A DNA stretch of 64,000 nucleotides, from contig NZ_JAIWPG020000004.1 of assembly GCF_020532665.2 (NCBI RefSeq), positions 62,001 to 126,000 of the forward strand, in the 5' to 3' direction. This document shows positions 46,262-58,782 of the stretch, piece after piece. The stretch is from Lelliottia sp. WAP21. Its GTDB lineage: Bacteria; Pseudomonadota; Gammaproteobacteria; Enterobacterales; Enterobacteriaceae. Position numbers and translations under genes: made by a program. The notes beneath the pieces were generated by a model. It saw only the letters and a list, made by a program, of their open reading frames with translations, did no database searches and was not told where the DNA came from. Each line of letters begins with the position of its first letter. The stretch's first letter is position 1.

Positions 46262-48322
46262 TTAATCGGGTTGCTCGAGTGATTTGATATAGTCGTAAAT
46301 CGCCAGTTGTGAGCGCACTTTACGGCGGTTGCCACGTGGCACATAGCGGTTACTCAGTTCTTTGTCGATATAGCGTGCTTTCACCGTGTCGCTTAACTGC
46401 AGATCGATAATGTTCAGGATCTGCTGTTTCAGCCGGGGATCAAGCAACGGCGTGGCCACTTCGATGCGGTAATCAATATTACGTGTCATCCAGTCCGCAG
46501 AGGACAGGTAAACGCGCTTCTCGCCACCGTTTTCAAAAATATAGACGCGATCGTGCTCCAGGTAGCGGTCAACGATACTGATCACGCGAATATTATCACT
46601 AATGCCCTCCAGTTCGGGAATCAATGAACACATACCGCGAATCAACAGGTTCACCTGCACACCGGAGCACGAGGCCGCATACAGGCGATCAACCAGTCCT
46701 TTGTCGACCAGGTTGTTCAGCTTCAGGGTAATACCCGAAGGCGCGCCTGCCTGGGCGGCAGCAATTTCTTTATCAATCATCTCGTAAAGCAAACGACGGG
46801 AGTTCTGCGGCGACACCAGCAGATAGTCGAAGCTCACCGGACGATAAGGGTTTTCGATAAAGTTGAATACCCGGCGCACTTCATTGGTGATACGCGCATC
46901 GGCGGTCAGCAGTGAGTAGTCGGTGTAAATGCGCGCGGTTTTCTCGTTGAAGTTCCCGGTGCCGATATGAGCGTAACGCACCACGTCGTCTCCCTCTTTA
47001 CGGGAGATCAGGAACAGCTTGGCGTGAATTTTCAGCCCCGGGGCCGAGAAGATAACGTGCACGCCTGCTTCCGTCAGACGTCGCGCCCAGTGAATGTTTG
47101 CCGCTTCATCGAAGCGCGCCTGCAGTTCAACCACCACGGTCACTTTTTTACCGTTGTGCGCAGCGTGAATCATTGCATCGATGATGCGCGAATCTTTTGC
47201 CACACGGTAAATGTTGATTTTGATGGCCAGGACGTTCGGATCGAATGAGGCCTGGCGGAGCAGTTCCAGAACATGCTCAAAGGTGTGATACGGATAATAG
47301 AGCAGCACGTCGCGTTCACGGATGGCATCAAATCCGTTACGGAATTTATCGAACCAGATGTGACGCAGACGCGGCAGCGGTTTGTTGACCAGATTGGCTT
47401 TGCCAACATTCGGGAAGCCAATAAAGTCTTTAAAGTTGTGATAGCGCCCGCCAGGGACGATAGAGTCATAGCGGGAGATGGTGAGCTTATCGCGCAGCAT
47501 TTCCACCATCGCATCGGGCATGTCGCGCTGATAAACAAAACGCACAGGCTCAGCGGTCAGACGCTGTTTCAGGCTCGATGACATCAGCTCCATCAGGCTG
47601 GCTTCCATTTCATGCACCAGATCGTATTCCGCATCACGGGTCATTTTCATGGAATAGGCGTTAAGGGCATCGTAATCGAAGAAGCCTTTAAAAATATCAT
47701 CCAGACAGTAGCGAAGAATGTTGTCCAGCAGAATCATGGGCTTGCGTCTGCGCGGTGTTTCAGGAGGCAGATTGACGAAGCGCGGGACCTTATCTGACGG
47801 GATCTCCAGCAGCGCATAGCGGATGGATTCGCCACGAATAATTTCAACGGCCAGATAGGTGTAGTCATCTTTCAGGAACTGCACCAGATCGGTTTCGCGG
47901 TTGATCAAAATGGGCGTAATGTGCTGGCGCAGATAATGTTTAAAATAGTGGCGCAGCCAGCTTTGCTGATTGGCGGAGAGCTGGCGTTCGTTGATCAGGA
48001 AGATCTGGTTGCGCGCCATTTCCAGCAGCAACTCGTTATAGAGCCCATCAAATTCCTGATCGGCTTTCAGTACGCGGGACTGAATCTTACCAAGCAAGTG
48101 GCGCGAGTTAGAGTTTAAACCTTGTTCTTCGCTGATGATGATCCGGCGTTTCAGCTCGGCAAAGCGAACCTTATAGAACTCATCCAGGTTGTTCGAATAG
48201 ATGCCCAAAAAACGCATACGCTCAATGAGCGGGTTGCTCTTATCCGCTGCTTCCTGAAGCACGCGTTCGTTAAACGCTAACCAGCTTAGCTCTTTCTCGA
48301 TGTATAACTTTTCCTGACCCAT
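46262..48322 (-). CDS. ppk1: Polyphosphate kinase 1
   Basis: Ppk makes inorganic polyphosphate reversibly from ATP via a phospho-histidine. The product has 686 residues (E. coli 688). N and head domains (about 1-310) are followed by two phospholipase-D-like domains. The catalytic His is in [12 protein letters not shown] (about residue 434), and [18 protein letters not shown] is the second conserved motif. The start ([22 protein letters not shown]) is the family N-terminus. It is the first gene of the ppk-ppx operon, with a 226-base spacer upstream before purN. Confidence 0.97.
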   Translation of the reverse strand: MGQEKLYIEKELSWLAFNERVLQEAADKSNPLIERMRFLGIYSNNLDEFYKVRFAELKRRIIISEEQGLNSNSRHLLGKIQSRVLKADQEFDGLYNELLLEMARNQIFLINERQLSANQQSWLRHYFKHYLRQHITPILINRETDLVQFLKDDYTYLAVEIIRGESIRYALLEIPSDKVPRFVNLPPETPRRRKPMILLDNILRYCLDDIFKGFFDYDALNAYSMKMTRDAEYDLVHEMEASLMELMSSSLKQRLTAEPVRFVYQRDMPDAMVEMLRDKLTISRYDSIVPGGRYHNFKDFIGFPNVGKANLVNKPLPRLRHIWFDKFRNGFDAIRERDVLLYYPYHTFEHVLELLRQASFDPNVLAIKINIYRVAKDSRIIDAMIHAAHNGKKVTVVVELQARFDEAANIHWARRLTEAGVHVIFSAPGLKIHAKLFLISRKEGDDVVRYAHIGTGNFNEKTARIYTDYSLLTADARITNEVRRVFNFIENPYRPVSFDYLLVSPQNSRRLLYEMIDKEIAAAQAGAPSGITLKLNNLVDKGLVDRLYAASCSGVQVNLLIRGMCSLIPELEGISDNIRVISIVDRYLEHDRVYIFENGGEKRVYLSSADWMTRNIDYRIEVATPLLDPRLKQQILNIIDLQLSDTVKARYIDKELSNRYVPRGNRRKVRSQLAIYDYIKSLEQPD

Positions 48323-48548
48323 TACAACTTACACTCCGTTTCAATCACGGGACGCAGCAAATCCGTCTCGATTCTATTATGGCGAGCTTTGCCACGAGAT
48401 GTCCAACTGTGCCAGAAAAGTATGACAGTAAATTTTTTTTCTGCGGGATTTTAGAGGGTTGGGGGAGGGCGCGTCGGGAGGCGTTACGCTGACAGAACCC
48501 TGAAGATCATCGGTCTGTACACACGTCGCGCCCCCCGGCAAATAAGCA

Positions 48549-50227
<1,679 letters not shown>

Positions 50228-50287
50228 TCAAGTCCCCACGCGATTGCATTGCGATAGTAAGAAAAATCGGCGCAATTCTAACAGTCC

Positions 50288-50303
50288 AGGCAAACGTTTG
50301 CGA
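50288..50303. promoter_or_regulatory. PurR operator of purMN
   Basis: AGGCAAACGTTTGCGA contains the perfect palindromic core GCAAACGTTTGC and matches PurR consensus at all but the last position. It lies upstream of purM on the minus strand. Confidence 0.85.
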
Positions 50304-50389
50304 GCCTTAATCAACGCGATGAAAAAGAGGCGAGAAATTCTATTGGCTCGACAAGGCGCGACGGCAAACTTGACTCCGTTCACGAAAAT

Positions 50390-50458
50390 GAAACCGGTTT
50401 CGGTAATCTGCTTGCAACAGGTCAGAGCATTGCACATGATTTCACTGAAACCGGTTTC
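50390..50458 (+). promoter_or_regulatory. bgl-like promoter flanked by two identical operators
   Basis: The 12-bp perfect palindrome GAAACCGGTTTC occurs at 50390-50401 and again at 50447-50458, centres 57 bases apart. Between them lie TTGCAA (50412-50417) and CATGAT (50435-50440) with 17-bp spacing, a usable -35/-10 pair. The second operator would then cover the transcript start. The CG-centred palindrome is of LacI/GalR type and recalls the AscG operator. No repressor gene is nearby, so control is in trans. Confidence 0.7.
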
Positions 50459-50463
50459 TGTAG

Positions 50464-51933
<1,470 letters not shown>

Positions 51934-51960
51934 TCGGCAGAGGACGCTCACCCCGCATGA

Positions 51961-51990
51961 AAACCGGAGCTTGCCCTCCGGTTTTTTTTT
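51961..51990 (+). terminator. Terminator after the GH1 gene
   Basis: AAACCGGAG (51961-51969) / CTCCGGTTT (51976-51984) is followed by seven more T residues. Confidence 0.88.
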
Positions 51991-52054
51991 GCTTAAATCA
52001 CTTTAGTTGATCGCAGTCAAGTAAGATGGGTATGGCGCACTCCGAAAAAAGCGG

Positions 52055-52060
52055 TATAAT
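52055..52060 (+). promoter_or_regulatory. upp promoter -10
   Basis: A perfect TATAAT sits 43 bases before the upp ATG. The -35 (about 52032-52037) is weak. Confidence 0.5.
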
Positions 52061-52102
52061 CCGGCGATTTTTTTGCGGTAGACACCTCAGAGGAGAATAA
52101 GA

Positions 52103-52729
52103 ATGAAGATTGTGGAAGTGAAGCACCCACTCGTTAAACACAAGCTGGGCCTGATGCGTGAGCATGACATCAGCACGAAGCGTTTTCGCGAACTGGCCTC
52201 TGAAGTAGGAAGCTTACTGACTTACGAAGCAACCTCCGATCTGGAAACGGAAAAGGTGACCATCGAAGGCTGGAATGGCCCGGTGCAGGTTGAGCAGATC
52301 AAAGGCAAAAAAATCACCGTTGTCCCTATCCTTCGCGCCGGTCTGGGCATGATGGAAGGTGTGCTGGAGCACGTTCCAAGCGCACGCATCAGCGTTGTCG
52401 GTATTTACCGTAACGAAGAGACGCTGGAGCCAGTGCCTTACTTCCAGAAGCTGGTCTCAAACATTGACGAGCGCATGGCGCTGGTGGTTGACCCGATGCT
52501 GGCAACCGGTGGTTCAATGATTGCCACCATCGATCTGCTGAAAAACGCAGGCTGCAGCAGCATTAAGGTGCTGGTTCTGGTTGCCGCGCCTGAAGGCATT
52601 GCCGCTCTTGAAAAAGCCCACCCGGACGTCGAACTTTATACTGCGTCTGTTGACCAGGGGCTGAACGAACACGGGTACATTATCCCGGGGCTGGGTGATG
52701 CCGGCGACAAGATTTTTGGTACGAAGTGA
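52103..52729 (+). CDS. upp: Uracil phosphoribosyltransferase
   Basis: Upp salvages uracil with PRPP to give UMP. The product has 208 residues as in E. coli. The PRPP loop is [19 protein letters not shown] (about 129-147), and the uracil-binding end is [18 protein letters not shown] good AGAGGAGAATAAG ribosome-binding site precedes the ATG. uraA follows after a strong hairpin in an 86-base spacer, so uraA expression is probably set by partial read-through. Confidence 0.98.
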   Translation: MKIVEVKHPLVKHKLGLMREHDISTKRFRELASEVGSLLTYEATSDLETEKVTIEGWNGPVQVEQIKGKKITVVPILRAGLGMMEGVLEHVPSARISVVGIYRNEETLEPVPYFQKLVSNIDERMALVVDPMLATGGSMIATIDLLKNAGCSSIKVLVLVAAPEGIAALEKAHPDVELYTASVDQGLNEHGYIIPGLGDAGDKIFGTK

Positions 52730-52745
52730 TTGAATAACGAAAAAG

Positions 52746-52774
52746 AAGCCGACTTTGATAGTCGGCTTTTTTTT
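52746..52774 (+). terminator. upp-uraA intercistronic terminator
   Basis: AAGCCGACT-TTGAT-AGTCGGCTT is followed by TTTTTT. In E. coli the two genes form one operon, so this is likely a partial terminator. Confidence 0.75.
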
Positions 52775-52815
52775 GAATAAAACACAAACAACCCAACACA
52801 TTTAAGGAAAACACT

Positions 52816-54105
52816 ATGACGCGCCGTACTATCGGGGTGAGTGAAAGACCGCCACTTTTACAGACGATCCCGCTTAGTTTGCAGCACCTGTTCGCCATGT
52901 TTGGCGCGACCGTGCTGGTGCCAATCCTGTTTCATATCAACCCGGCCACCGTGCTGTTGTTCAACGGTGTCGGGACGCTGCTCTATCTCTTCATCTGTAA
53001 GGGCAAAATCCCGGCGTATCTGGGCTCCAGCTTTGCCTTTATCTCCCCGGTCTTACTGCTGTTGCCGCTGGGATACGAGGTCGCGTTGGGCGGGTTTATT
53101 ATGTGCGGCGTACTGTTCTGCCTGGTTTCCCTTATTGTGAAAAAGGCAGGTACCGGCTGGCTGGACGTGATGTTCCCGCCTGCGGCAATGGGCGCAATCG
53201 TTGCCGTCATCGGTCTGGAACTCGCAGGCGTGGCGGCGAATATGGCGGGCCTGTTACCGGCTGAAGGCCAGGCTCCGGATTCTAAAACGATTATCATCTC
53301 GCTGGTGACGCTGGGTGTGACCGTCTTTGGTTCCGTCCTGTTCCGCGGCTTTTTGGCAATCATCCCGATACTGATTGGCGTGCTGGCGGGTTATGCGCTT
53401 TCGTTTGCCATGGGCGTCGTGGATACCTCTCAGATTGCTCAGGCGCACTGGTTTGCTCTGCCTACCTTCTATACCCCGCGTTTCGAGTGGTTTGCGATTT
53501 TCACCATTTTGCCTGCGGCGTTGGTTGTGATTGCCGAACACGTTGGCCATCTTGTGGTAACGGCGAACATCGTCAAAAAAGATCTGATTCGCGATCCCGG
53601 GCTGCATCGTTCCATGTTTGCGAATGGCCTGTCGACCATGATTTCCGGTTTCTTTGGCTCCACGCCAAACACCACCTACGGTGAAAATATCGGCGTGATG
53701 GCGATTACCCGCGTCTACAGTACCTGGGTGATTGGTGGCGCGGCGATTTTTGCGATTCTGCTCTCCTGCGTCGGCAAGCTGGCAGCCGCGATCCAAATTA
53801 TCCCGGTTCCGGTCATTGGCGGTGTCTCGCTTTTACTGTACGGCGTCATCGGTGCATCCGGTATTCGCGTGTTGATTGAATCGAAAGTGGACTACAACAA
53901 AACGCAGAACCTGATTTTGACCTCCGTGATTCTGATTATCGGCGTGAGCGGTGCGAAGGTGCATATCGGTGCCGCAGAACTGAAAGGTATGGCGTTGGCC
54001 ACCATCGTCGGCGTAGGTCTGAGCCTGATCTTCAAGCTGATCTCTGTTTTGCGCCCCGAAGAAGAAATTCTGGACGCAAACGACAGCGAAAACACGACGT
54101 CGTGA
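52816..54105 (+). CDS. uraA: Uracil permease UraA
   Basis: UraA is the proton-coupled uracil importer of the NAT/NCS2 family. The 429 residues equal the E. coli length and form about 14 membrane segments. Substrate-binding Glu residues lie in LVVIAEHVGHL (about 241) and in the signature TTYGENIGVMAITRV (about 290). It works with Upp, which traps the imported uracil as UMP. hda follows on the same strand. Confidence 0.97.
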   Translation: MTRRTIGVSERPPLLQTIPLSLQHLFAMFGATVLVPILFHINPATVLLFNGVGTLLYLFICKGKIPAYLGSSFAFISPVLLLLPLGYEVALGGFIMCGVLFCLVSLIVKKAGTGWLDVMFPPAAMGAIVAVIGLELAGVAANMAGLLPAEGQAPDSKTIIISLVTLGVTVFGSVLFRGFLAIIPILIGVLAGYALSFAMGVVDTSQIAQAHWFALPTFYTPRFEWFAIFTILPAALVVIAEHVGHLVVTANIVKKDLIRDPGLHRSMFANGLSTMISGFFGSTPNTTYGENIGVMAITRVYSTWVIGGAAIFAILLSCVGKLAAAIQIIPVPVIGGVSLLLYGVIGASGIRVLIESKVDYNKTQNLILTSVILIIGVSGAKVHIGAAELKGMALATIVGVGLSLIFKLISVLRPEEEILDANDSENTTS

Positions 54106-54201
54106 TCCTGACACCGGGCGGACGATCCGCCCGGTTCTCTCCTGGCAGGTTCCGTGCTAAACTCATCGCCGATTTTATGTGAGACCTTGATCGAGGTATT
54201 T

Positions 54202-54903
54202 CTGAACGGACCGGCACAGCTCTCTCTGCCACTTTATCTTCCTGACGACGAGACTTTCGCGAGTTTCTGGCCGGGCGATAACCCCTCTTTACTGGCCGCA
54301 CTGCAAAACGTGCTGCGTCAGGAACACAGCGGTTACATCTATATCTGGGCACGCGAAGGCGCGGGGCGCAGTCATCTGCTGCATGCCGCCTGTGCCGAAC
54401 TGTCCCAGCGCGGTGACGCCGTGGGCTATGTCCCACTGGATAAACGCACCTGGTTCGTGCCGGAAGTGCTCGACGGTATGGAACACCTTTCGCTGGTGTG
54501 CATCGATAATATCGAATGTATCGCAGGGGATGAGATGTGGGAGATGGCGATGTTTAATCTCTATAACCGGATCCTGGAGTCAGGCAAAACCCGCCTGTTG
54601 ATCACCGGGGATCGTCCACCGCGTCAGCTCAATCTTGGTTTGCCGGATCTGGCCTCCCGTCTCGACTGGGGACAAATCTACAAGCTCCAGCCGTTATCGG
54701 ATGAAGACAAGCTTCAGGCATTGCAGTTGCGATCGCGTCTGCGGGGCTTTGAACTGCCGGAAGATGTCGGGCGTTTTTTGTTAAAACGCCTCGACCGCGA
54801 AATGCGCACTCTGTTCGATACGCTCGATCAGCTTGACCATGCCTCTATTACCGCCCAGCGCAAGCTGACCATTCCGTTCGTTAAAGAGACGCTCCGACTG
54901 TAA
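54202..54903 (+). CDS. hda: DnaA regulatory inactivator Hda
   Basis: Hda with the sliding clamp stimulates ATP hydrolysis on DnaA and so prevents re-initiation. The CTG at 54202 is used as start, since it yields (M)[18 protein letters not shown] and 233 residues like the E. coli protein. A GAGG Shine-Dalgarno lies 5 bases before it. The clamp-binding motif QLSLPL is at residues 5-10. The AAA+ domain has a Walker A-like GAGRSHLLH (about 51) and the Arg finger region [15 protein letters not shown] 54187 or ATG 54154 are alternatives. In E. coli, yfgD is the next gene; here an accessory operon intervenes. Confidence 0.93.
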   Translation: MNGPAQLSLPLYLPDDETFASFWPGDNPSLLAALQNVLRQEHSGYIYIWAREGAGRSHLLHAACAELSQRGDAVGYVPLDKRTWFVPEVLDGMEHLSLVCIDNIECIAGDEMWEMAMFNLYNRILESGKTRLLITGDRPPRQLNLGLPDLASRLDWGQIYKLQPLSDEDKLQALQLRSRLRGFELPEDVGRFLLKRLDREMRTLFDTLDQLDHASITAQRKLTIPFVKETLRL

Positions 54904-54920
54904 ATCCGCCGGGCAAAATC

Positions 54921-56345
54921 TCACGCCATATCCGCCAGCAAATGTTCGATTAACAGCGGAACAGGCCTGCCCGAGGCCACGCTTCGGCCTTGCTCGCGCC
55001 ACAACGCGGTGCCGCTGATGTCGAGATGCGCCCACGGAATCGAAGCCGGGCAGAAATGGTGCAGTAGCCACGCAGCAGAGGCGCTAATTGCTGCATTGTT
55101 GGTGGGCGTGTTGCACAAATCAGCGATAGCGCTGTCGGTCTGCTTACGCAGTCGGGCATCCAGCGGCAGCGACCATACTTCATCTCCGCACCGTTTACCG
55201 GCCTCGGTGAGCGCCTGACGCAGCGGTTCATCCTGAGTCATTAATCCACTGAGCTCATATCCCAGCGCCTTTACCACCGCGCCGGTCAAGGTAGCCATAT
55301 CGATGATAAAGCGCGCCTGCGGATGGCGCTGGCTCGCCCATGCGATAGCATCCGCCAGCACCAGCCGCCCTTCAGCATCGGTGTTGTTGATTTCAACTGT
55401 CATGCCGTTACAGGCGCGGGCCACCGTGCCGGGCTGCATAGCCTTGGGGCCGATAGCATTTTCGGCCAGGGCCAGCACGCCCATAATGCGAACCGGTAAT
55501 TGCAGTTCAGCGGCAGCCAGCATCAGGCCCAGCACGTTCGCCGCGCCGCACATATCGTATTTCATGGTGTACATGCCCGCGCCTTCTTTCAGCCACAGGC
55601 CGCCAGTATCGAAGGTAATGCCTTTGCCCACGTAGCAGCGCACCGGGCCCTCATCGACCCCGTCGTAATGAATGGCCATCAGGCGTGGCGGGCAGTGCGC
55701 ACCTTTCCCGACGGCGTTGAGCAAGCCAAGGCCTTGCTCAACGATCGCTTTTTCGTCGAGCACTTCGCAGCGCAGGGCGGGGAAGGCGGCGCAAAGGCGT
55801 TGTGCGTCTTCAACGACAAACTGCGGCGTACACAGATCGGAAGGCAGATCGGCCAGGCGCCGTGCGGCGATCATGCCGTTGGCGATCGCGCGTTGCTGAT
55901 TAACGATCGGCTTCAGGCGATCTTCTTGATCTGGCTGACATAACACCGAGATATGACGGATACGGTTCGCGTTTTCGTCCGACTTTTTAAGCTGCAAATC
56001 GCTCAGCCGGTGTGCCTGGTTAAACAGAAAACGCAGCAGTTGTACCAGGACGGTGTCGTCAATAGTTGTCACATCGATAACAATGCTTTCGCTGACCGGT
56101 GACGCAAGCAGGGGGCGTAGCGCGTTAATCAACTCCCCGGTCAGGTTGTCGTACCAGAGATCGTCTGGCAGCAGCGTGAGACGCGCGAAAGGTGCGCAGC
56201 CAAAACGGGTATCGCTCATTCCCTTTTGCTTGCACATTTCCTGGATTAAAGCCGTATCAGGCAGATGGCGGCTGGACGGTGGGGCAATAAAGTGGCTTTC
56301 TTCCCGGGCATGGGAAAGGTCATTAACCAACTGACAGGTCATCAT
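54921..56345 (-). CDS. M17 leucyl-aminopeptidase family enzyme
   Basis: This 474-residue M17 metallo-aminopeptidase is distinct from PepA and PepB. The C-terminal catalytic domain has [17 protein letters not shown] (about 240-256) and [14 protein letters not shown] (about 316-329), the two-metal site. The N-terminal domain is divergent. ATG 56345 lies two bases after the preceding stop, with GAGG upstream; ATG 56342 is equally possible. It is the last gene of the EIIC-asparaginase-aminopeptidase operon. I infer that it trims amino acids from imported (glyco)peptides. Its closest characterised relative cannot be named by eye. Confidence 0.88.
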   Translation of the reverse strand: MMTCQLVNDLSHAREESHFIAPPSSRHLPDTALIQEMCKQKGMSDTRFGCAPFARLTLLPDDLWYDNLTGELINALRPLLASPVSESIVIDVTTIDDTVLVQLLRFLFNQAHRLSDLQLKKSDENANRIRHISVLCQPDQEDRLKPIVNQQRAIANGMIAARRLADLPSDLCTPQFVVEDAQRLCAAFPALRCEVLDEKAIVEQGLGLLNAVGKGAHCPPRLMAIHYDGVDEGPVRCYVGKGITFDTGGLWLKEGAGMYTMKYDMCGAANVLGLMLAAAELQLPVRIMGVLALAENAIGPKAMQPGTVARACNGMTVEINNTDAEGRLVLADAIAWASQRHPQARFIIDMATLTGAVVKALGYELSGLMTQDEPLRQALTEAGKRCGDEVWSLPLDARLRKQTDSAIADLCNTPTNNAAISASAAWLLHHFCPASIPWAHLDISGTALWREQGRSVASGRPVPLLIEHLLADMA

Positions 56346-56347
56346 GA

Positions 56348-57301
56348 TTATTCCTCTATGGGCGCACGGATCCGCGTGGCATAAGCCTGCATCCACGCTT
56401 CGTCGACCGCATGATAATAGGTTTTTTCCTGCTGGCGTTCGGTGCGATACACCGTCAGCGGCTGTTGCGCTGTCGCCACCACGAAGGAAAAGGTTTTAAT
56501 GTTGGTGGCGGCACCAAATTCACCCTTGTTATTCATACACACCACTGACAGGTCGCCGACGCGGCCAAAGCGTGACATCAGTTTGTCTTCCAGCTCGAAC
56601 ACCACCGAATCAGCCGCCTGTTGTGGGGTCATTCCCTGGGCCATCCGACGCACGATTTCATAGCTGGTGCAGCCTTTCATTAAATCTTCACCGACGCCCG
56701 TGGCCGTGGCGGCACCCGTCTCGCTGTCACAGTAAAATCCTGATCCGATAATGGGTGAATCGCCAAGCCGGCCTCGTTTTTTCATAAACAGGCCGCTGGT
56801 AGAGGTCGCCACGCTCATGGATCCTTGTTTATCAAGGCCGATAATGCCCACGGTATCGTGCCCGTCATACGGGCTTAGCCCTTTATCCAGCGTTTCGCGG
56901 CAACGCTTGCGATAGTGCTGCGTGGCGCGGTCGGTCAACATCACTTTGTCTTCGAACCCCTGACTGAGCGCCCATTCACGCGCGCCCTGGCCGACCATCA
57001 GGCTGTTATAACGTTGACGGCTTAATGCCTGCGCAACGCGCACCGGGTTGGCGATGTCCACCAGATTCCCGACGGCACCGAAGGCCAGCGTGTCGCCATC
57101 CATATATGCCGCATCCAGCTCGACCTCGCCATTTTCGGTGGGCAGCCCGCCGTAGCCGACGGATTTGTAAAATGGAAAGTCTTCAACGGCCGCAACGGCA
57201 TCGACGACCGCCTGAGAGACCGGCTCTCCCGCCGCCAGCGCGGACGCGGATTCGGTAACGCCTTCCAGCGCCATTCGCCAGGTCGCGATAATTCCCCACA
57301 T
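56348..57301 (-). CDS. N4-(beta-N-acetylglucosaminyl)-L-asparaginase-type Ntn hydrolase
   Basis: This 317-residue Ntn hydrolase belongs to the glycosylasparaginase branch. The self-cleavage and catalytic site is HDTVGIIG (Asp-Thr about 148-149), which releases the Thr nucleophile. GRLGDSPIIGSGFYCD and GATATGVGED are the conserved substrate loops of this branch. No signal peptide is seen (MWGIIATWRMALEG), so it acts in the cytosol. Characterised members split GlcNAc-Asn to aspartate and an amino-sugar; others act on isoaspartyl peptides. It starts 3 bases after the EIIC stop, with AGGAG just before. The link with a PTS permease suggests a phosphorylated asparagine-linked sugar as substrate, but that is inference. 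Confidence 0.85.
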   Translation of the reverse strand: MWGIIATWRMALEGVTESASALAAGEPVSQAVVDAVAAVEDFPFYKSVGYGGLPTENGEVELDAAYMDGDTLAFGAVGNLVDIANPVRVAQALSRQRYNSLMVGQGAREWALSQGFEDKVMLTDRATQHYRKRCRETLDKGLSPYDGHDTVGIIGLDKQGSMSVATSTSGLFMKKRGRLGDSPIIGSGFYCDSETGAATATGVGEDLMKGCTSYEIVRRMAQGMTPQQAADSVVFELEDKLMSRFGRVGDLSVVCMNNKGEFGAATNIKTFSFVVATAQQPLTVYRTERQQEKTYYHAVDEAWMQAYATRIRAPIEE

Positions 57302-57304
57302 GGT

Positions 57305-58624
57305 TTACTCCTGTTTAGCCAGCGTGGTTTCGGTTGACGTCGCGGAAGCGATCTCCGCGGCGCGGTACTGTTTATCAAGGATGCGCATAAAGGGCAGATA
57401 GAGCATGGCGCCAATCAGCAGGTTCAAAAGCTGCATCACGCTACCGCTGATATGCCCGGTGACGATAAAGCCACTGATAACGGGGGGGAGTGTCCAGGGA
57501 ATAAAGACCCCGGTGGTGACCGCCACAGCGCCAAGCTTCATGGCCGCATACTGCACGGTGACCAACACCAGCGGCACCAGATTGAAAGGGATAAGCATGA
57601 TGGGATTCATGATCACCGGCAGACCAAACAGAATCGGCTCGTTGATGTTAAATACCGACGCACCTGCGCCGAGCCTGGCGACTTCGCGCATATTTTTACT
57701 GCGGGCAAACAGCAGCATTGCAATCACCAGCGACAAGGTGGCCCCCGCGCCGCCCATCCAGATCATGTCAAAAAACTGCTCGGTGATGATGTGCGGCGGT
57801 GTGGTACCCGCCTGAATAGCGGCAATATTATCGGTCTGGTTTTCCATCCACAGCGGGCGAATAATGCCGTTAATCATCGAACCGGAGTTAATCCCCACGG
57901 ACCATAAAATGGTGATACTGAAAACCGTCATCAGGGCGCCAAAATATGAGGTGCCGTAATGGCGTACCGGCGTCGCCACCACGTCATAAATGAACTGATG
58001 GATAGTGTGGTAATGGGTATTTTCAAAGACGATGCGGATGATCAGCACCAGAATCATGACCAGCAGGGCGGGGATCAGCGCAGCGAAAGACTCCTGTACG
58101 GCGGGAGGCACACCGTCGGGCATTTTGATGACCAGATTTTTACGTTTCAGCCAGCAAAACAGCTCCGTCCAGAGCAATGAACCAATCATGGCTACAAATA
58201 ATCCTTTGCTGCCGATCCACTCTACCGGCATGACGGTTATACCCCCATTCTCGGCGACCTTGATGAACGGGGTGAGGATCAGGAAGCTCACCAGCGCCAG
58301 GATCCCGCACGAGATGCGGTCTTCACCATAATGCTCCGCCAGCCTGAAGGCGACCAGGAAGCTGATAAACAGCGACATGGTCGAAAAGACCGCATTAAAC
58401 GGGATCTCAATAATGGCGCTCCAGCTTTCACCAAAGGCGTGCGACATAAATTGCTGGTAGGTCTGATTGGGGAACGAGGAGATCACCAATAAAATCGAGC
58501 CTACGATAATAAATGGCATGAATGATACGTACGCACCACGAATGGCACCGAGGTGCCGCTGTTGCGCCGTTTTAGCCGCCAGAGGCATCAGTTTTGCTTC
58601 AAGAAATCCCAGAACATTGTTCAT
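57305..58624 (-). CDS. PTS lactose/cellobiose-type EIIC permease
   Basis: This inner-membrane EIIC of 439 residues belongs to the lactose/cellobiose/diacetylchitobiose (ChbC/CelB) family. It has about ten hydrophobic helices, and the family signature NINEPILFGLPVIMNP is at about residues 325-340. No EIIB or EIIA is fused or nearby, so it must borrow them, perhaps from the chitobiose or cellobiose system. It is the first gene of the three-gene operon. A GGAG ribosome site precedes the ATG. The sugar is unknown; the next gene suggests a GlcNAc- or glucose-asparagine conjugate. Confidence 0.9.
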   Translation of the reverse strand: MNNVLGFLEAKLMPLAAKTAQQRHLGAIRGAYVSFMPFIIVGSILLVISSFPNQTYQQFMSHAFGESWSAIIEIPFNAVFSTMSLFISFLVAFRLAEHYGEDRISCGILALVSFLILTPFIKVAENGGITVMPVEWIGSKGLFVAMIGSLLWTELFCWLKRKNLVIKMPDGVPPAVQESFAALIPALLVMILVLIIRIVFENTHYHTIHQFIYDVVATPVRHYGTSYFGALMTVFSITILWSVGINSGSMINGIIRPLWMENQTDNIAAIQAGTTPPHIITEQFFDMIWMGGAGATLSLVIAMLLFARSKNMREVARLGAGASVFNINEPILFGLPVIMNPIMLIPFNLVPLVLVTVQYAAMKLGAVAVTTGVFIPWTLPPVISGFIVTGHISGSVMQLLNLLIGAMLYLPFMRILDKQYRAAEIASATSTETTLAKQE

Positions 58625-58700
58625 TGTGAACTCCGTACAAGATTGAGTGATGAGGTTTGTGTTATTGCTGAGGATTATCAGTTAAGCGTGACGATCAAAA

Positions 58701-58716
58701 GTTGAAACAGCTCACA
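58701..58716. promoter_or_regulatory. Candidate CRP site between EIIC operon and regulator
   Basis: GTTGA-AACAGC-TCACA matches the CRP consensus TGTGA-N6-TCACA at 8 of 10 positions. It lies 77 bases upstream of the EIIC start and 67 bases upstream of the divergent gene, a fitting place for a catabolite-controlled sugar operon. Confidence 0.45.
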
Positions 58717-58782
58717 ATGTCATCGCTCAAGTGATATAAATCTCATATGATTAGTTACATGAATTGAACGGAGCAGATCGCG

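Noticed and set aside
48323..48548. Possible gene in the ppk-purN spacer
   Set aside because: An 86-codon minus-strand frame overlaps purN and lacks a ribosome site or conserved pattern; the spacer is treated as the ppk upstream region.
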